This document shows positions 1-10,541 of a stretch of DNA of 64,000 bases, piece after piece. Position 1 is the stretch's first letter; the number at the start of each line of letters is the position of its first letter. Below the pieces are notes generated by a model, which ran no database searches, was not told the origin of the DNA, and saw only the letters and a list, made by a program, of their open reading frames with translations. This DNA is from Allobosea sp. WAO. Its GTDB lineage: Bacteria; Pseudomonadota; Alphaproteobacteria; Rhizobiales; Beijerinckiaceae. The position numbers were made by a program, and so were the translations under genes. Where the stretch lies: the NCBI RefSeq assembly GCF_001509835.1, contig NZ_JXTJ01000017.1, positions 1-64,000 on the forward strand, in the 5' to 3' direction.

Positions 1-125
1 CCCCCCCTTGGCTGGCGCCTCCCGCCCTGCGACATTCGCCCTGCGGACAACTCCCCATGGCGGCTTGTTTCCGTGACGGCGCGGGGCAACATGCGGCGGC
101 GTTTCCCTCCCAGGCTGAGTCTCCC

Positions 126-602
126 ATGCCCTTGCGTTTCGTCGTTCTGTCGCTCGCCGCGATGATGCTGGCGGGCGGCGGGGCCTTGGCCCAGCGTGCC
201 GAGGTCCCGGCCGAGGTGACCGCCGTCCGGGAAGAGCTTCGACAGCAATGCGACGGCAAGGCCAGCTTCAAACCGCGCTTCCAGAGCGTGGCCGATCTGA
301 ATGGCGACGGCCTGCCCGACTATTTGCTGGACTATGGCGCGGTGGTCTGTGGCGAAGGCAACAAGGTCAACCGGTTCTGCGGCTCCGGCGGCTGCACGCT
401 CGACATCTTCATGTCTGGCGCGGGCGGCTATCGCCAGGTCTACGGCGACAATGTCCGCGCCTGGTCGATCAAGCAGGCGAGAGGCAAACCCGTGCTCGAG
501 CTCAGCCTGCATGGCGGCTATTGCGATCTTGCCGGCTACCAGCCCTGCCATAAGCGGCTGAGCTGGGATGGCGACGATTTCGTCGAGCTCGCGGCCCGCT
601 GA
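126..602 (+). CDS. Small secreted protein of unknown function
   Basis: A 158-residue protein with a clear signal peptide: a hydrophobic stretch at residues 4-20 ends in ALA before QR, so cleavage after about residue 22 is likely and the mature protein should be periplasmic or secreted. A DLNGDGLPDY segment at 57-66 has the D-x-N-x-D-G spacing of calcium-binding EF-hand-like or VCBS/FG-GAP loops. Six cysteines (42, 75, 85, 90, 133, 141) could form disulfides after export. The frame is open further upstream to 57, but the ATG at 126 directly precedes the signal peptide. I do not recognise a family. It converges with the next gene. Confidence 0.75.
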   Translation: MPLRFVVLSLAAMMLAGGGALAQRAEVPAEVTAVREELRQQCDGKASFKPRFQSVADLNGDGLPDYLLDYGAVVCGEGNKVNRFCGSGGCTLDIFMSGAGGYRQVYGDNVRAWSIKQARGKPVLELSLHGGYCDLAGYQPCHKRLSWDGDDFVELAAR

Positions 603-613
603 GCGGCGGGCCG
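592..613. terminator. Candidate bidirectional terminator stem-loop
   Basis: Two perfect 8-base GC arms, CGGCCCGC (592-599) and GCGGGCCG (606-613), are separated by six bases and overlap the stop codon of the small secreted protein. It sits between convergent genes, the usual place for a shared terminator. There is no T run, so intrinsic termination is uncertain. Confidence 0.4.
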
Positions 614-629
614 GCTTGGCGCATGGGCT

Positions 630-1598
630 TCAGCTCGCCGCGCCGAGGCCCCGACGGCCGGCGACGCCGAAATGGCAGATTGCCTCGCCGAGCTTCGGCG
701 CCTTGTTTGGGAAGATCACGAAGCCGTCGCGTGGCGCGGTGACTGCCGTGCCGTTGGCCCTGCGGGCGATGATCGCGCCGGCCTCCACGGCATCGCCGGT
801 CCGCCACGGCCCTTCGGCCGCGTCTCCTTGCGTTTCGCAAAGCAGGACGTCGACCATTTCGATCACGTCCTTAAGCGCGATGGACGGTCTTTCGGCGTCA
901 ACCAGTTGTAGTTGCGCCAGCGTGTTGCGGATCGCGGCATAGCCGATCTCGCCAGCCGTGGGATCGTCATGCGAGCCGCATTCGAGCGTCACCGCATAGC
1001 CGCCGCAGAAGCGCATGAACTCGGTGGTGCCATAGCCCTCGGTCACGGCGAGGCGGGGCACGTCGAGGCGGGCGCGGATCGCGAGCAGCCGGGCATAGTT
1101 GTCGAGCCAGCCATGGATGCCGATGGCGACGCCGAGGCAGCCGGCCAGCGCAGCCTCCTCCTCCGCTCGGGCGAAAGGTTCAAGCTCGCCGCGATTGTTC
1201 TGCGGCCCGAAGAAGACGAAGGGCTCGCCCTCGCCGCGGAAGGAGTGGATGTCGAGCAGCGCATCATGCTGGCGCAGCAGCGCGCAGAGAGGATTGCCGA
1301 TCCGGTCCTCGTAATCGTTCGCCAGCGGCTTCTCGCGCAGGTCGCGGTTGAGGTTGCGGTCGCCTTCCCGCGTCTTCTGGCGCCATGCCTTGGGATTGGC
1401 GACCGGGACGAAGGTGACCTCGCCACGCAGGATCCTGAGCCGCCCGGCGCGGCAATCCTCGATGGCGCGCAGGATCGCGGTGGGGCCACAGGGCTCATTG
1501 CCGTGAACGGCTCCAAGCACGATCAGTTTCGGGCCGGGTTTCAGCCCGGTGAAGCGCACGCTTTCGAGCGGCCCGTCGTCGAGGTCGATGGCAGTCAA
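630..1598 (-). CDS. Succinylglutamate desuccinylase/aspartoacylase-like zinc hydrolase
   Basis: The 322-residue product has the layout of the M14-like AstE/AspA hydrolases, which release an acid from N-acyl amino acids. Visible motifs are HGNEPCG (zinc ligands H32 and E35), RNLNRD at 81-86 for substrate carboxylate binding, DIHS with the third zinc ligand near H118, and a candidate catalytic glutamate in LECGSH near E206. The start is a TTG preceded by GAGAG. It is the last gene after a peptide ABC importer, 31 bases beyond the F subunit, so it probably acts on an imported N-acylated amino acid or peptide. The exact substrate cannot be read from sequence. Confidence 0.82.
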   Translation of the reverse strand: MTAIDLDDGPLESVRFTGLKPGPKLIVLGAVHGNEPCGPTAILRAIEDCRAGRLRILRGEVTFVPVANPKAWRQKTREGDRNLNRDLREKPLANDYEDRIGNPLCALLRQHDALLDIHSFRGEGEPFVFFGPQNNRGELEPFARAEEEAALAGCLGVAIGIHGWLDNYARLLAIRARLDVPRLAVTEGYGTTEFMRFCGGYAVTLECGSHDDPTAGEIGYAAIRNTLAQLQLVDAERPSIALKDVIEMVDVLLCETQGDAAEGPWRTGDAVEAGAIIARRANGTAVTAPRDGFVIFPNKAPKLGEAICHFGVAGRRGLGAAS

Positions 1599-1629
1599 GG
1601 TCGGTCTCTCATTCTATGCGGTTAGCCTA

Positions 1630-2602
1630 TCACGCAAGCTCCGCGGCGCGCAGGCACCGCACCTCGTGTTCCCTTGCGATCTCGCCAAGGGGGGGCGTCG
1701 GAGGCTTGCGGCAGATGTCGCGCACTTCCGGGCAGCGCGGATGGAAGCGGCAGCCGGAAGGCGGCTCGAGTGGGTTCGGCAGCTCGCCGGAGATCTTGAC
1801 GCCCGGCCGCTCGCCGAACGGGTCGGGAATCGCGGCGATCAAAGCGCGGGTATAGGGGTGGCGCGGGGCGGTGAAGATCGAGTGCCAGCCGCCGGTCTCG
1901 ACGATGCGGCCGAGATACATCACCGCCACCCGGTCGCTCATATGCTCGACCACGCCGAGATCATGGCTGATCATGATGTAGGAGAGCTCCATCGTCTCCT
2001 TCAGCTCGAGCAGCAGGTTGATGATCTGCGCCCGGATCGAGACGTCGAGCGCCGAGACAGGCTCGTCCAGCACGACGATCTTGGGCTTCAGGATCAGTGC
2101 CCGGGCGATGCCGATGCGCTGGCGCTGGCCGCCGGAGAACTCATGCGGATAGCGCGCCGCCTGCTCGGGCCGCAGGCCGACATGGCGCAGCATCTCCTCG
2201 ATCCGGCCGTCGACCTCGGACTTGTCCGTGATCCCGTGCAGGCGCAGTGGGTCTTCCAGCGTCCGGCGCACGGTCTGGCGCGGATTGAGCGAGGAGTAGG
2301 GGTCCTGGAAGACCATCTGCACGATGCGGGCCCGCGCCTTGCGGTCGACGCCGGGCGCAGCGATGTCGACCCCGTCGAGCAGGACGCGGCCGCGCGTCGG
2401 CGCCTGCAGCCCGAGGATCGAGAGCGCGAGCGTCGACTTTCCGCAGCCGGATTCGCCGACCAGCCCGAGGCATTCGCCCTTCCTGAGGTGAAGGTCGACG
2501 CCGTCGACGGCATGGACGGTCCGCCGCTTGCCGCCGAGCAGCCCGCCGCCGAGCGGGAAATGCACGGCGAGGTCCTCGACCCTGAGGATCATCTGGTCGG
2601 TC

Positions 2603-2610
<8 letters not shown>
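1630..2610 (-). CDS. Peptide ABC transporter ATPase, OppF/DppF type
   Basis: A 326-residue cytoplasmic ATPase for an oligopeptide/dipeptide-type importer. The Walker A motif GESGCGKST lies at 52-60, followed by an SGGQRQR signature and the Walker B segment VVLDEPVSALD. The C-terminal tail has the cysteine-containing CRFHPRC element typical of Opp/Dpp ATPases. The ATG start lies inside the end of the preceding D subunit (8-base overlap), which indicates translational coupling in an operon running binding protein, B, C, D, F. The pairing with a separate D-type ATPase is normal for this family. Confidence 0.93.
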
Positions 2611-3579
<969 letters not shown>

Positions 3580-3583
<4 letters not shown>

Positions 3584-4401
3584 GCCGTTCGTGCCCGCGA
3601 CTGGGGGTCGAGGATGTCGCGCAGGCCGTCGCCGAGCAGGTTGAGGCCGAGCACGGTCATGAAGATGGCGAGCCCCGGGAAGATCGAGATCCAGGGCGCG
3701 GTGGTGATCTGGTCGCGGGCGTCCGAGAGCATCGAGCCCCAGCTCGGGAAGGGCGGGCGGATGCCGAGGCCGAGGAAGGAGAGCGAGGCCTCGGCCAGCA
3801 CGGCGCCGCCCATGCCGAGCGTGCCGATGACGATGATCGGCCCGAGGATATTGGGCAGGATCTGGGTCAGCATGATCCGGATGTCGCCATAGCCGAGTAC
3901 CTTGGCTGCCTGGACATAGCCCTGGCCCTTGAGCGAGAGCGCCGAGGCCCGCGACAGCCGGCAGGTATAGGACCAGTTGGTCAGGCCGAGCGCGATCAGG
4001 AGGCTGGTCAGCCCCGGCGTCAGGATCGCCATGATCGCCAGTGCGAAGATCAGCGAGGGGATGGCGAGCATCAGATTGGTTAGGCCGCTGACGAAATCGT
4101 CCCACCAGCCGCCCCAATAGGCGGCGGAGAGGCCGAGGCAGACCCCGATCACCGTGTTGATCAGTTGCGAGACGATGCCGACGGTCAGCGAAATGCGCGC
4201 GCCGTAGAGTACGCGGCTGTAGATGTCGCGCCCCTGCGCGTCGGTTCCGAACCAGAATTCGCTGCCGGGCGCGACCTCGGCATTCATCAGGTTGGCGTCC
4301 ATCACCGGGTCGGTATGGGCGAGAAAGGGAGCGAGCGCGCCGGCGACCACGACAGTGGCGAACAGCGCTCCCCCGATCACGAGATTGGCTCTGAACTTCA
4401 T
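3580..4401 (-). CDS. Peptide ABC transporter permease, DppC type
   Basis: A 273-residue inner-membrane permease. The N-terminus has one transmembrane segment (about 7-30), then a periplasmic stretch with the family motif FWFGTDAQGRDIYSR, then about five more transmembrane helices. The EAA loop contact with the ATPase lies around QAAKVLGYGD, and the end has the ASLSFLGLGI and PSWG motifs of the DppC/OppC group. The ATG (MKFRANLV) is 8 bases beyond the B permease stop. The frame extends further upstream, but that part is an antisense-biased reading of the B permease. Confidence 0.92.
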
Positions 4402-4409
4402 CGCAGGCC

Positions 4410-5345
4410 TCAGCTGTAGCGGATGCGGGGGTCGATGATCGCGGCGAGCACGTCGACCAGCATGTTGATCACCAGGAAGAACAGCACGATCACCAGGATG
4501 CAGCCCTGGACCACCGGGATGTCGCGCAGCGAGACGCTGTCGACGAGCAGAGAGCCGAGGCCCGGCCAGGCGAACAGCTTCTCGATCACCACCGCCTGGC
4601 CGATCACCGAACCGAATTGCAGGCCGACCGTGGTCAGGACGATGACGAGCGCGTTGCGGGCGAGATGCCATTGCACGACGCGGCGCTCGCTCATGCCCTT
4701 GGCCCGGGCGGTGCGCACGAAATCGGCGTTCATGATCTCGAGCACCGCGGCCCGCGTGGTGCGCGCCAGCAGCGCCAGCGGTGCGACGCCGAGTGCGATC
4801 GAGGGCAGGATCAGGTTGCGCAGTGCCCCGTCGCCATAGCCGAAGCTCGGCAGCCAGCCGAGCTGCAGCGCGAACAGGTACATCAGCATCAGGCCGAGCC
4901 AGAACTTCGGCAAGGAGAGGCCCGACACCGCCGTCACCATCGAGACGGTGTCGACGATGCCGCCCGGCCGCAGCGCGGCGAGAAAGCCAAGCGGTACGCC
5001 GATCAGGATGGCGAACATCATCGAGGCGAAGGCGAGCTGCATGGTCGGCCAGAGCCGCTCGCCGATCAGATGCCAGACCGGCTGGCGGGTTCGGAAGGAG
5101 GTGCCGAGATCGAGCGTCGCCAGCTTGCCGACGTAGGTTGCGAAGCGCGTCGCCAACGGCTGGTCGAGGCCGAACTGCCGGTTCATTCGCTCGACCGCTT
5201 CGGCGTCCATGACGGCGCGGCCATCGGAGATCTGGGTCGAGGCGAAGTTGCCGGGAATGACGCTGAACAGCAGGAAGATCAGGCCCGCGACGGCGAGCAG
5301 AATCGGGATCGCCTGCAGCAGGCGCCGGAAGACGAATTGCAGCAT
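4410..5345 (-). CDS. Peptide ABC transporter permease, DppB type
   Basis: A 311-residue permease beginning MLQFVFRRLLQAIPIL, the standard DppB/OppB amino end, with a first transmembrane helix followed by a periplasmic loop and five more helices. The cytoplasmic loop contains TARAKGMSERRVVQWH, the EAA-like motif that docks on the ATPase, and the carboxyl end is IDPRIRYS, typical of this family. It partners with the DppC-type permease that follows. It is separated from the binding-protein gene by 111 bases that contain a strong stem-loop. Confidence 0.93.
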   Translation of the reverse strand: MLQFVFRRLLQAIPILLAVAGLIFLLFSVIPGNFASTQISDGRAVMDAEAVERMNRQFGLDQPLATRFATYVGKLATLDLGTSFRTRQPVWHLIGERLWPTMQLAFASMMFAILIGVPLGFLAALRPGGIVDTVSMVTAVSGLSLPKFWLGLMLMYLFALQLGWLPSFGYGDGALRNLILPSIALGVAPLALLARTTRAAVLEIMNADFVRTARAKGMSERRVVQWHLARNALVIVLTTVGLQFGSVIGQAVVIEKLFAWPGLGSLLVDSVSLRDIPVVQGCILVIVLFFLVINMLVDVLAAIIDPRIRYS

Positions 5346-5412
5346 GCCGGGTTCCTGGGCCGGATCCGCTCAGATCATGGGGATCTCAGCGGTAGGGCGC
5401 TCTCTGGCGGGT

Positions 5413-5438
5413 GTCCGGCGGCATTGGTGCCGCCGGAC
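5413..5438. other. Intercistronic stem-loop between binding-protein and permease genes
   Basis: Perfect 10-base arms GTCCGGCGGC (5413-5422) and GCCGCCGGAC (5429-5438) enclose a 6-base loop. No T run follows on the minus strand, so it looks more like an mRNA-stabilising or attenuating element that allows more binding protein than permease to be made, as known for other ABC importer operons. Function is inferred from position. Confidence 0.5.
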
Positions 5439-5456
5439 GTGGCGCGCAGGTTCGGC

Positions 5457-7046
5457 CTATTTCGCCGCCGGCGAGGAGGCGTCGACCCAGAGCTCGTCAT
5501 ATTGCTGCAAGGCGAGCTCGGTCGCGTTGGGCTGCAGGCCCTTCAGCCAGGGCTGATAGGCCATCACCGCCTTGTTGTAGTTGAAGAACCAGACCGGCGC
5601 GTCGTCATAGACGATCGCATTGGCCTTCTTCAGCAGTTCGACCCGCTTGGCCGGATCGTCGGTATTGCTGGCCTCGTCGATCAGCTTGTCGACCGCCGGG
5701 TTCTTGTAGGTCGTGTAATTGCAGGCGCTCTGCGGCGTCGCCGAGTGGAAGCACTTCAGGATGGTCAGCGGGTCCGGCCCGGTAAGGTTCGACCAGATAT
5801 AGGCCTGGAAGTCGCCCTTCTGGACCGTGCCGCCGAGCGCCGAGCCCTCGATCGGCTTGATCTTCACCTTGACGCCGACCTTGGCGAGCATCGGGATGAC
5901 CGCCTCGACGATCGGCACGCCCCAGCTCTCGTTCGGCGTCGCAGTCCATTCGAATTCGAAGCCATCGGGATAGCCGGCCTCGGTCAGGAGCTTCTTCGCC
6001 TTGTCGGGATCGAAGGCGTAGGGCTTCATCTCCTTGTCATAGGCCGGCGAGGAGAGCGGCAGCCAGCCGGTGGCGCGGTAGGCCTTGTCGCGGACCAGGC
6101 GCTTGATGATCAGCTCGGAATCGATCGCGTGGTTGATCGCCTGCCGCACGCGCTTGTCGGAGAACGGCTTGAAGGCGGGGTTCATGCCCATATTACGCGT
6201 GAAGACCTCGGCAACCTCGAAGATCCCCTTCGACAGGTTGGGGTCCGCCCGGTAGGCGACATACTGCGTCGGCCCGAGGATCGAGACGTCGATCTCCTTG
6301 TTGCGGAAGGCGATGTCGCGCGAGGCGGCCTCGCCCATCGGCGAGATCACCACCTTGTCGGCATAGGGCTTGCCGGGCTTGAAATACTTCTCCCAGCGGT
6401 CGAGCACCATGCGCGAGCCCGGCACATGCTCGACGAACTTGAACGGGCCGAGGCCGATCGGCTTGTTGAAGAAGTCGGGCTCCTGCGCTTCCTTCGCCGG
6501 ATAGATCGAGGTCTGGCCGTAATAGAGGAAGAAGCCCGGATCGGCCTTCTCGACCAGCGTCATCTCGATGGTCTGGTCGTCGATCTTCTTGAGGCCCGAG
6601 ATCTCCTTGGCCTGGCCCTTCTCGACCTCGACCGCGCCCTTGATGCGGCGGATATAGCGGGCGCCGGGGAAGCTCTTCGAGCCGTCCATCAACCGCGTAT
6701 AGCTCCAGATGATGTCGTCGGCCGTCATCTTGCGGCCATTGTGGAAGATCGCGTCGTCGCGCAGCTTGAACGTCCAGGTCAGCCCGTCGGCCGACTTGCT
6801 GACGGCGGTCGCAAGCTCCAGCTCCGGCTTGTTCTCGGCTGCGTTCCAGCGATAGAGCGAGCGGTGCAGCGCATAGGTGTAGATCTCGTCCTGGATCTGA
6901 GGCGAGACATGGCTGTCATTGCTGGTGAACGACGTCGCATAGGGCGCGGTGAAGCGGATCGTACCGCCCCGGCGCGGCTGTTCCTGCGCTTGCACCGTAA
7001 AGGCCGCGAGCGTCAGCGCGGTCGTCAGAAACCATTTGTTCAACAC
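5457..7046 (-). CDS. Peptide ABC transporter periplasmic binding protein (SBP family 5)
   Basis: A 529-residue protein of the DppA/OppA family. A signal peptide is visible (hydrophobic LTTALTLAAF ending in VQAQ), and the mature protein carries typical family-5 segments such as YATSFTSNDSHV, NGRKMTADDIIWSYTRLMD, IGLGPFKFVEHVPGS and RQAINHAID. It captures peptides or related solutes in the periplasm for the permeases encoded next. I chose the GTG at 7044-7046 because GGAGG sits 7 bases before it; the adjacent TTG at 7043 is an alternative. The frame is open for 61 more codons upstream without protein-like character. Confidence 0.92.
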   Translation of the reverse strand: MLNKWFLTTALTLAAFTVQAQEQPRRGGTIRFTAPYATSFTSNDSHVSPQIQDEIYTYALHRSLYRWNAAENKPELELATAVSKSADGLTWTFKLRDDAIFHNGRKMTADDIIWSYTRLMDGSKSFPGARYIRRIKGAVEVEKGQAKEISGLKKIDDQTIEMTLVEKADPGFFLYYGQTSIYPAKEAQEPDFFNKPIGLGPFKFVEHVPGSRMVLDRWEKYFKPGKPYADKVVISPMGEAASRDIAFRNKEIDVSILGPTQYVAYRADPNLSKGIFEVAEVFTRNMGMNPAFKPFSDKRVRQAINHAIDSELIIKRLVRDKAYRATGWLPLSSPAYDKEMKPYAFDPDKAKKLLTEAGYPDGFEFEWTATPNESWGVPIVEAVIPMLAKVGVKVKIKPIEGSALGGTVQKGDFQAYIWSNLTGPDPLTILKCFHSATPQSACNYTTYKNPAVDKLIDEASNTDDPAKRVELLKKANAIVYDDAPVWFFNYNKAVMAYQPWLKGLQPNATELALQQYDELWVDASSPAAK

Positions 7047-7126
7047 GTAGAATCCTCCCAAATTCGGTTGAAATCGCGTCGGGCTTGCCGGTTTTCCGGC
7101 TTGGCGCCCGCTTCTTGCACGAACTA

Positions 7127-7138
7127 TTTGTATACGAA
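7127..7138. promoter_or_regulatory. Candidate GntR-type operator upstream of the peptide importer
   Basis: TTTGTATACGAA is a near-palindrome centred on GTATAC, the form of many operators of FCD-type GntR regulators. It lies about 80 bases before the binding-protein start, in the only sizeable gap ahead of the importer genes. No GntR gene is adjacent; the only one in the window (55735-56394) has the related core ATTGTATCCAAT at its own promoter. Confidence 0.35.
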
Positions 7139-7188
7139 CCATAGCTGGCTTTCGGCCGCTGTCTCCCCCTTCTCTTTGCGGAGTGCCG

Positions 7189-8817
7189 TCAGTCGGCGCT
7201 TGCCCGGTCGTAGACGATCTTGCCGCCACGAATGGTGAGGTCGCAGCGCGTATCTTTCAGGATCTCATCCGGCGAGGCGGCGAGGAGATCGCGCGAGAAC
7301 ACGGCGATATCGGCGAGGAAGCCCGGCGCGAGCTTGCCCTTCACGTTCTCCTGCTTCTGCGAGAAGGCGCCGTATTCGGTATAGGCCTGCAGCGCTTCCT
7401 CGATCGAAACGCGCTGGCCTGCATCCATCACCGTGCCGCGCCAGGTCTGCCGGGTCAGCATGGTGTGGAAGTTCGGGAACGGGTTGGGGTCGCAGACCGG
7501 CGCGTCGCTGCCGGTCGCCGGCTTCAGGTTGAGGTCGAACCAGGTCCGGAACGGATAGCTCGGCAGCGCCCGCTCCTCGCCGAGCACCTTGACATAGGCG
7601 TCGCCGAAATCGTGGATGAAGACCTGCTGCGGGCAGGGATAGATCCCGGCCTTGATCATCCGCTCATGCTGCTGCGGCGTCGAGAAACCGCAATGCTCGA
7701 TGCGGTGGCGCCGATCGGGATCGGGATAGGCTTCGAGCGCCTTCTCATAGGCTGTGATCAATTGCTCGATCGCGGCATCGCCGATCGCATGGCAGGCAAG
7801 CTGATAGCCCTTGGCATGGGCGTCCATGACCTGGCGTTCGAGATCCTCGTTCGAGAGCATCTGCACGCCGGTGGTCTTGTCCCCGCCGAGATAGGGCTCG
7901 CTCATCCAGGCGGTGCGCCCGCCGGCTGAGCCGTCGAGGAAGATCTTCACGGCGCCGACCATCAGCATCTCGTCGCCGGTGCCGGAGATCAGCCCGGCGG
8001 CATGGCATTGCGGCACGATCGAGCGGCCCTCGTCGCCGAGCAAAGCGAGCCAGGTCCTGACCGGCAGGCGCCCGTCGCGCTTGGCGCGATGGTAGGCGGC
8101 GATCTCGCCGAAGCCGCCCTTCTGGCCGACGGCGGCGTCCATGCAGGAGGTGATGCCGAGCGAGAGCAGGTAGTTGCCGCCGCGCTCGATGCCGGAGACC
8201 AGATCCTCCTCGGATGGCGGCGGAATCACGGCGGCGACCGGGGCGCGAGCATTCTCAGCGAGCAGGCCGGTGAGCTTGCCGTTCTGCTGCTCGATCAGTC
8301 CGCCCGGCGGGGTCGGCGAAGCCTCGTCGATGCCGGCGAGCTTGAGCGCCAGCGAGTTGCAGATCGAGATATGGCCGCAGGTCCTGACCAGCATCACCGG
8401 ATTGTCCGGCGAGGCCCGGTCGAGCTCCTCGCGATAGGGGTGCCGGCCGGTGTCGAGCTTGGTCTGGTCATAGCCGCGCGCCAGCACCCATTCGCCGGGC
8501 TTCAGCCGCGCGGCGCGGGCGGCGATCTCTGCGAGCAGGGCTGCCAGCGTTGGAGCATTGGCCGGGCGGGCATCGACCCAGTCCATGGTCATGCCGAGCG
8601 AGATCAAATGCAGATGAGAATCGTTCAGCCCCGGCGTCGCCAGCCGGCCGGCGAGGTCGATGATCTTGGTCTGCGCTCCGGTGAGGCCGGCGATCTCGGC
8701 TTCGCTGCCGGCGGCCAGGACCTTGTCACCCCAGATCGCCAATGCCTCGACGACGCCCTCTTTACGCCCGCACCAGATCGGCCCGCCGCGCAGCACAATA
8801 TCGGCCTTGACGCTCAT
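7189..8817 (-). CDS. YtcJ-type amidohydrolase
   Basis: A 542-residue metal-dependent hydrolase of the amidohydrolase superfamily, YtcJ branch. Motifs seen are the amino-terminal LRGGPIWCG beta-sandwich, PGLNDSHLHL with metal-binding histidines, HAIGDAAIE, HRIEHCGF, and GSDAPVCDPNPF carrying the catalytic aspartate. The carboxyl end LAPGFLADIAVFSRD is the usual composite-domain closure. Family members hydrolyse N-formyl or other amide bonds; the substrate here is unknown. The ATG (MSVKADIVL) is chosen over an upstream in-frame start because homologues begin at this beta-strand. It lies between the M81 peptidase and the importer, suggesting processing of imported or secreted amides. Confidence 0.88.
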   Translation of the reverse strand: MSVKADIVLRGGPIWCGRKEGVVEALAIWGDKVLAAGSEAEIAGLTGAQTKIIDLAGRLATPGLNDSHLHLISLGMTMDWVDARPANAPTLAALLAEIAARAARLKPGEWVLARGYDQTKLDTGRHPYREELDRASPDNPVMLVRTCGHISICNSLALKLAGIDEASPTPPGGLIEQQNGKLTGLLAENARAPVAAVIPPPSEEDLVSGIERGGNYLLSLGITSCMDAAVGQKGGFGEIAAYHRAKRDGRLPVRTWLALLGDEGRSIVPQCHAAGLISGTGDEMLMVGAVKIFLDGSAGGRTAWMSEPYLGGDKTTGVQMLSNEDLERQVMDAHAKGYQLACHAIGDAAIEQLITAYEKALEAYPDPDRRHRIEHCGFSTPQQHERMIKAGIYPCPQQVFIHDFGDAYVKVLGEERALPSYPFRTWFDLNLKPATGSDAPVCDPNPFPNFHTMLTRQTWRGTVMDAGQRVSIEEALQAYTEYGAFSQKQENVKGKLAPGFLADIAVFSRDLLAASPDEILKDTRCDLTIRGGKIVYDRASAD

Positions 8818-8922
8818 GCGTCGGCTCCCGCCGCCAGCCTGCTCCCGATCGCCTTCATGCGTTCCTCCATCTTGTCGTCGCCGGCGCTTCACGGCCGGTC
8901 GGCATGAAACCTTGCAGCCTGC

Positions 8923-10410
8923 TCAGATATCGTCCAGCGGGAAGATCGGCCGGCGCACCTTGCGATAAGGCCGATCCTTGAAGTTGCGGGTCGAGAGCGC
9001 GCCGCTGTCGACCTCCAGCACTTCGCGCGCGATGGGCTCGAAGGCGGCGCGGAAATGCTGCATCGACTTGACGATCAGGGTCGACTTCCGCGTCGGCTCG
9101 ACGCCGAGCGAGGTGAACTGCGCCGTATCGGTCGCCTGGCCGTTATGGGTGATGACGATGATCTCGACATCGTCGACGCGCAGCAGGGCCGAGAGCCCGT
9201 AATTGCGCCAGACGCCGCCGCCCATCGGGCCGTAGCAGATGAAGTGCCCGTCGGTCAGCGCCACGACATGGGCGTCGAGGTCAAGCGGTCCACCGCCCGT
9301 CGTCGGATCGACCTTGCCGCCGAGCTTGAGCTTCACCCGGTTACCGACGCCGGCCGCCTGCGCCGCGAGCGCGGCTTCCGGGTCGCGGATCGCATGGAAG
9401 CCGACATTCTTCAGCCCTGCATCGAGCACGGCGCGCAGCAGGTTGGTCGCGTCGCCATAGGCGCCCGAGCCCGGATTGTCGGAATAGTCGGAGATCACCA
9501 GCGGCTTGCCGCCGGCCTCCGGCCCGAGCGTGCCTTCGCCCGCCTTGGCCCTGGCCATCGCTTCTTTCAGCGGCGTGAAATGGATCGAGGAGAAGCGCCG
9601 CTGCTCCCAGGCATAGTCCATCAGTTCCTCGGCGATGGCCTGCGCCTTGCCGCGATCGTCATGGGTGACGGCGATGGAGGGGCCGATATCGTGCACGTCG
9701 GCGGAGGAGAACCCGGCCTGGACGCTGACCACGAGTGCGTCCCCAGCCGCCTCCAGCGCATCGCCGCGGCGCAGCAGCTCCTTGAACGGCGGCGAGGTCG
9801 TGCGCCCGCCATCGAGCGCATAGAGGATCGGCCGGCGCGCCACCGCGACACGCGGCCGGATTTCCCCCTGCATCGCCCGTTCCAGCAGCTCGGCCGCCTG
9901 CCAGGTCCGCTCGTACTGGTCGATATGTGGATAGGTCCGGTAGGAGATCAGCGCGTTGGCGTTGTCGGCCATGAGTTGCGTCAGCGTCGCGTGCAGATCG
10001 AGCACTGCGACCACCGGCACATCCTCGCCGACCTTGGCGCGGATGCGCTTCAGCAATTCGCCTTCGCCATCGTCCGAGCTTTCGGTCGCCATCGCGCCGT
10101 GGAGATGCAGCAGCACGCCGTCCAGCCGCTCGCAGGCGGAGAGGATCATGCCGGCAAAGACGTCGAAGGCCGCGTCGGTGACGCGGCCTGAGGGGTTCGC
10201 TCCAGTGACGAGCGGATGGACGAGGCTCCAGCCGAACTTCTCGGCCGCTTCGAAGGCGGCGCCCATCGAGGTGCGCGTACCCTGGAAGGCGGCGGGAACC
10301 TCATTGTCGCGAAAGACGCCGTGATGGCGGAACACGGCTTCGTCGGTGAGCTGAACACTGAAGGTGTTCGTCTCGTGCATGAATTCCGCGATCAGAACGC
10401 GCTTGGCCAT
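8923..10410 (-). CDS. M81-family metallopeptidase (MlrC-like)
   Basis: A 495-residue protein of the MlrC family, first described in microcystin degradation, where it cleaves linear peptide products. Motifs include AEFMHETNTFS at the amino end, LHLHGAMAT with DDGEGELL, LDLHATLT, and SYRTYPHIDQYE, which contain the histidine and aspartate zinc ligands of the family. The length matches other members. Such genes often sit beside dipeptide ABC importers, as here, so it is best read as a peptidase acting on short or modified peptides. Microcystin itself need not be the substrate. Confidence 0.9.
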   Translation of the reverse strand: MAKRVLIAEFMHETNTFSVQLTDEAVFRHHGVFRDNEVPAAFQGTRTSMGAAFEAAEKFGWSLVHPLVTGANPSGRVTDAAFDVFAGMILSACERLDGVLLHLHGAMATESSDDGEGELLKRIRAKVGEDVPVVAVLDLHATLTQLMADNANALISYRTYPHIDQYERTWQAAELLERAMQGEIRPRVAVARRPILYALDGGRTTSPPFKELLRRGDALEAAGDALVVSVQAGFSSADVHDIGPSIAVTHDDRGKAQAIAEELMDYAWEQRRFSSIHFTPLKEAMARAKAGEGTLGPEAGGKPLVISDYSDNPGSGAYGDATNLLRAVLDAGLKNVGFHAIRDPEAALAAQAAGVGNRVKLKLGGKVDPTTGGGPLDLDAHVVALTDGHFICYGPMGGGVWRNYGLSALLRVDDVEIIVITHNGQATDTAQFTSLGVEPTRKSTLIVKSMQHFRAAFEPIAREVLEVDSGALSTRNFKDRPYRKVRRPIFPLDDI

Positions 10411-10541
10411 TCCGGTTTCGTCCCCCCTGGAACTATTTTTCTTTTTGTAGCGTGGGCCCGGGCCGTTGCCAGCCCGAACCCGTCATGTTTCCCCAGCGTT
10501 CCCCACGCTTGCGAGCTTGCGTCGAGTGTGCTTCGCGCGCC

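Noticed and set aside
1..125. Search for a gene end, tRNA or repeat at the left window edge
   Set aside because: No coding or structural signal beyond the leader of the first gene.
4617..7238. Long plus-strand frame (873 codons) over the peptide importer
   Set aside because: Antisense shadow of the DppB and binding-protein genes with no recognisable domain.
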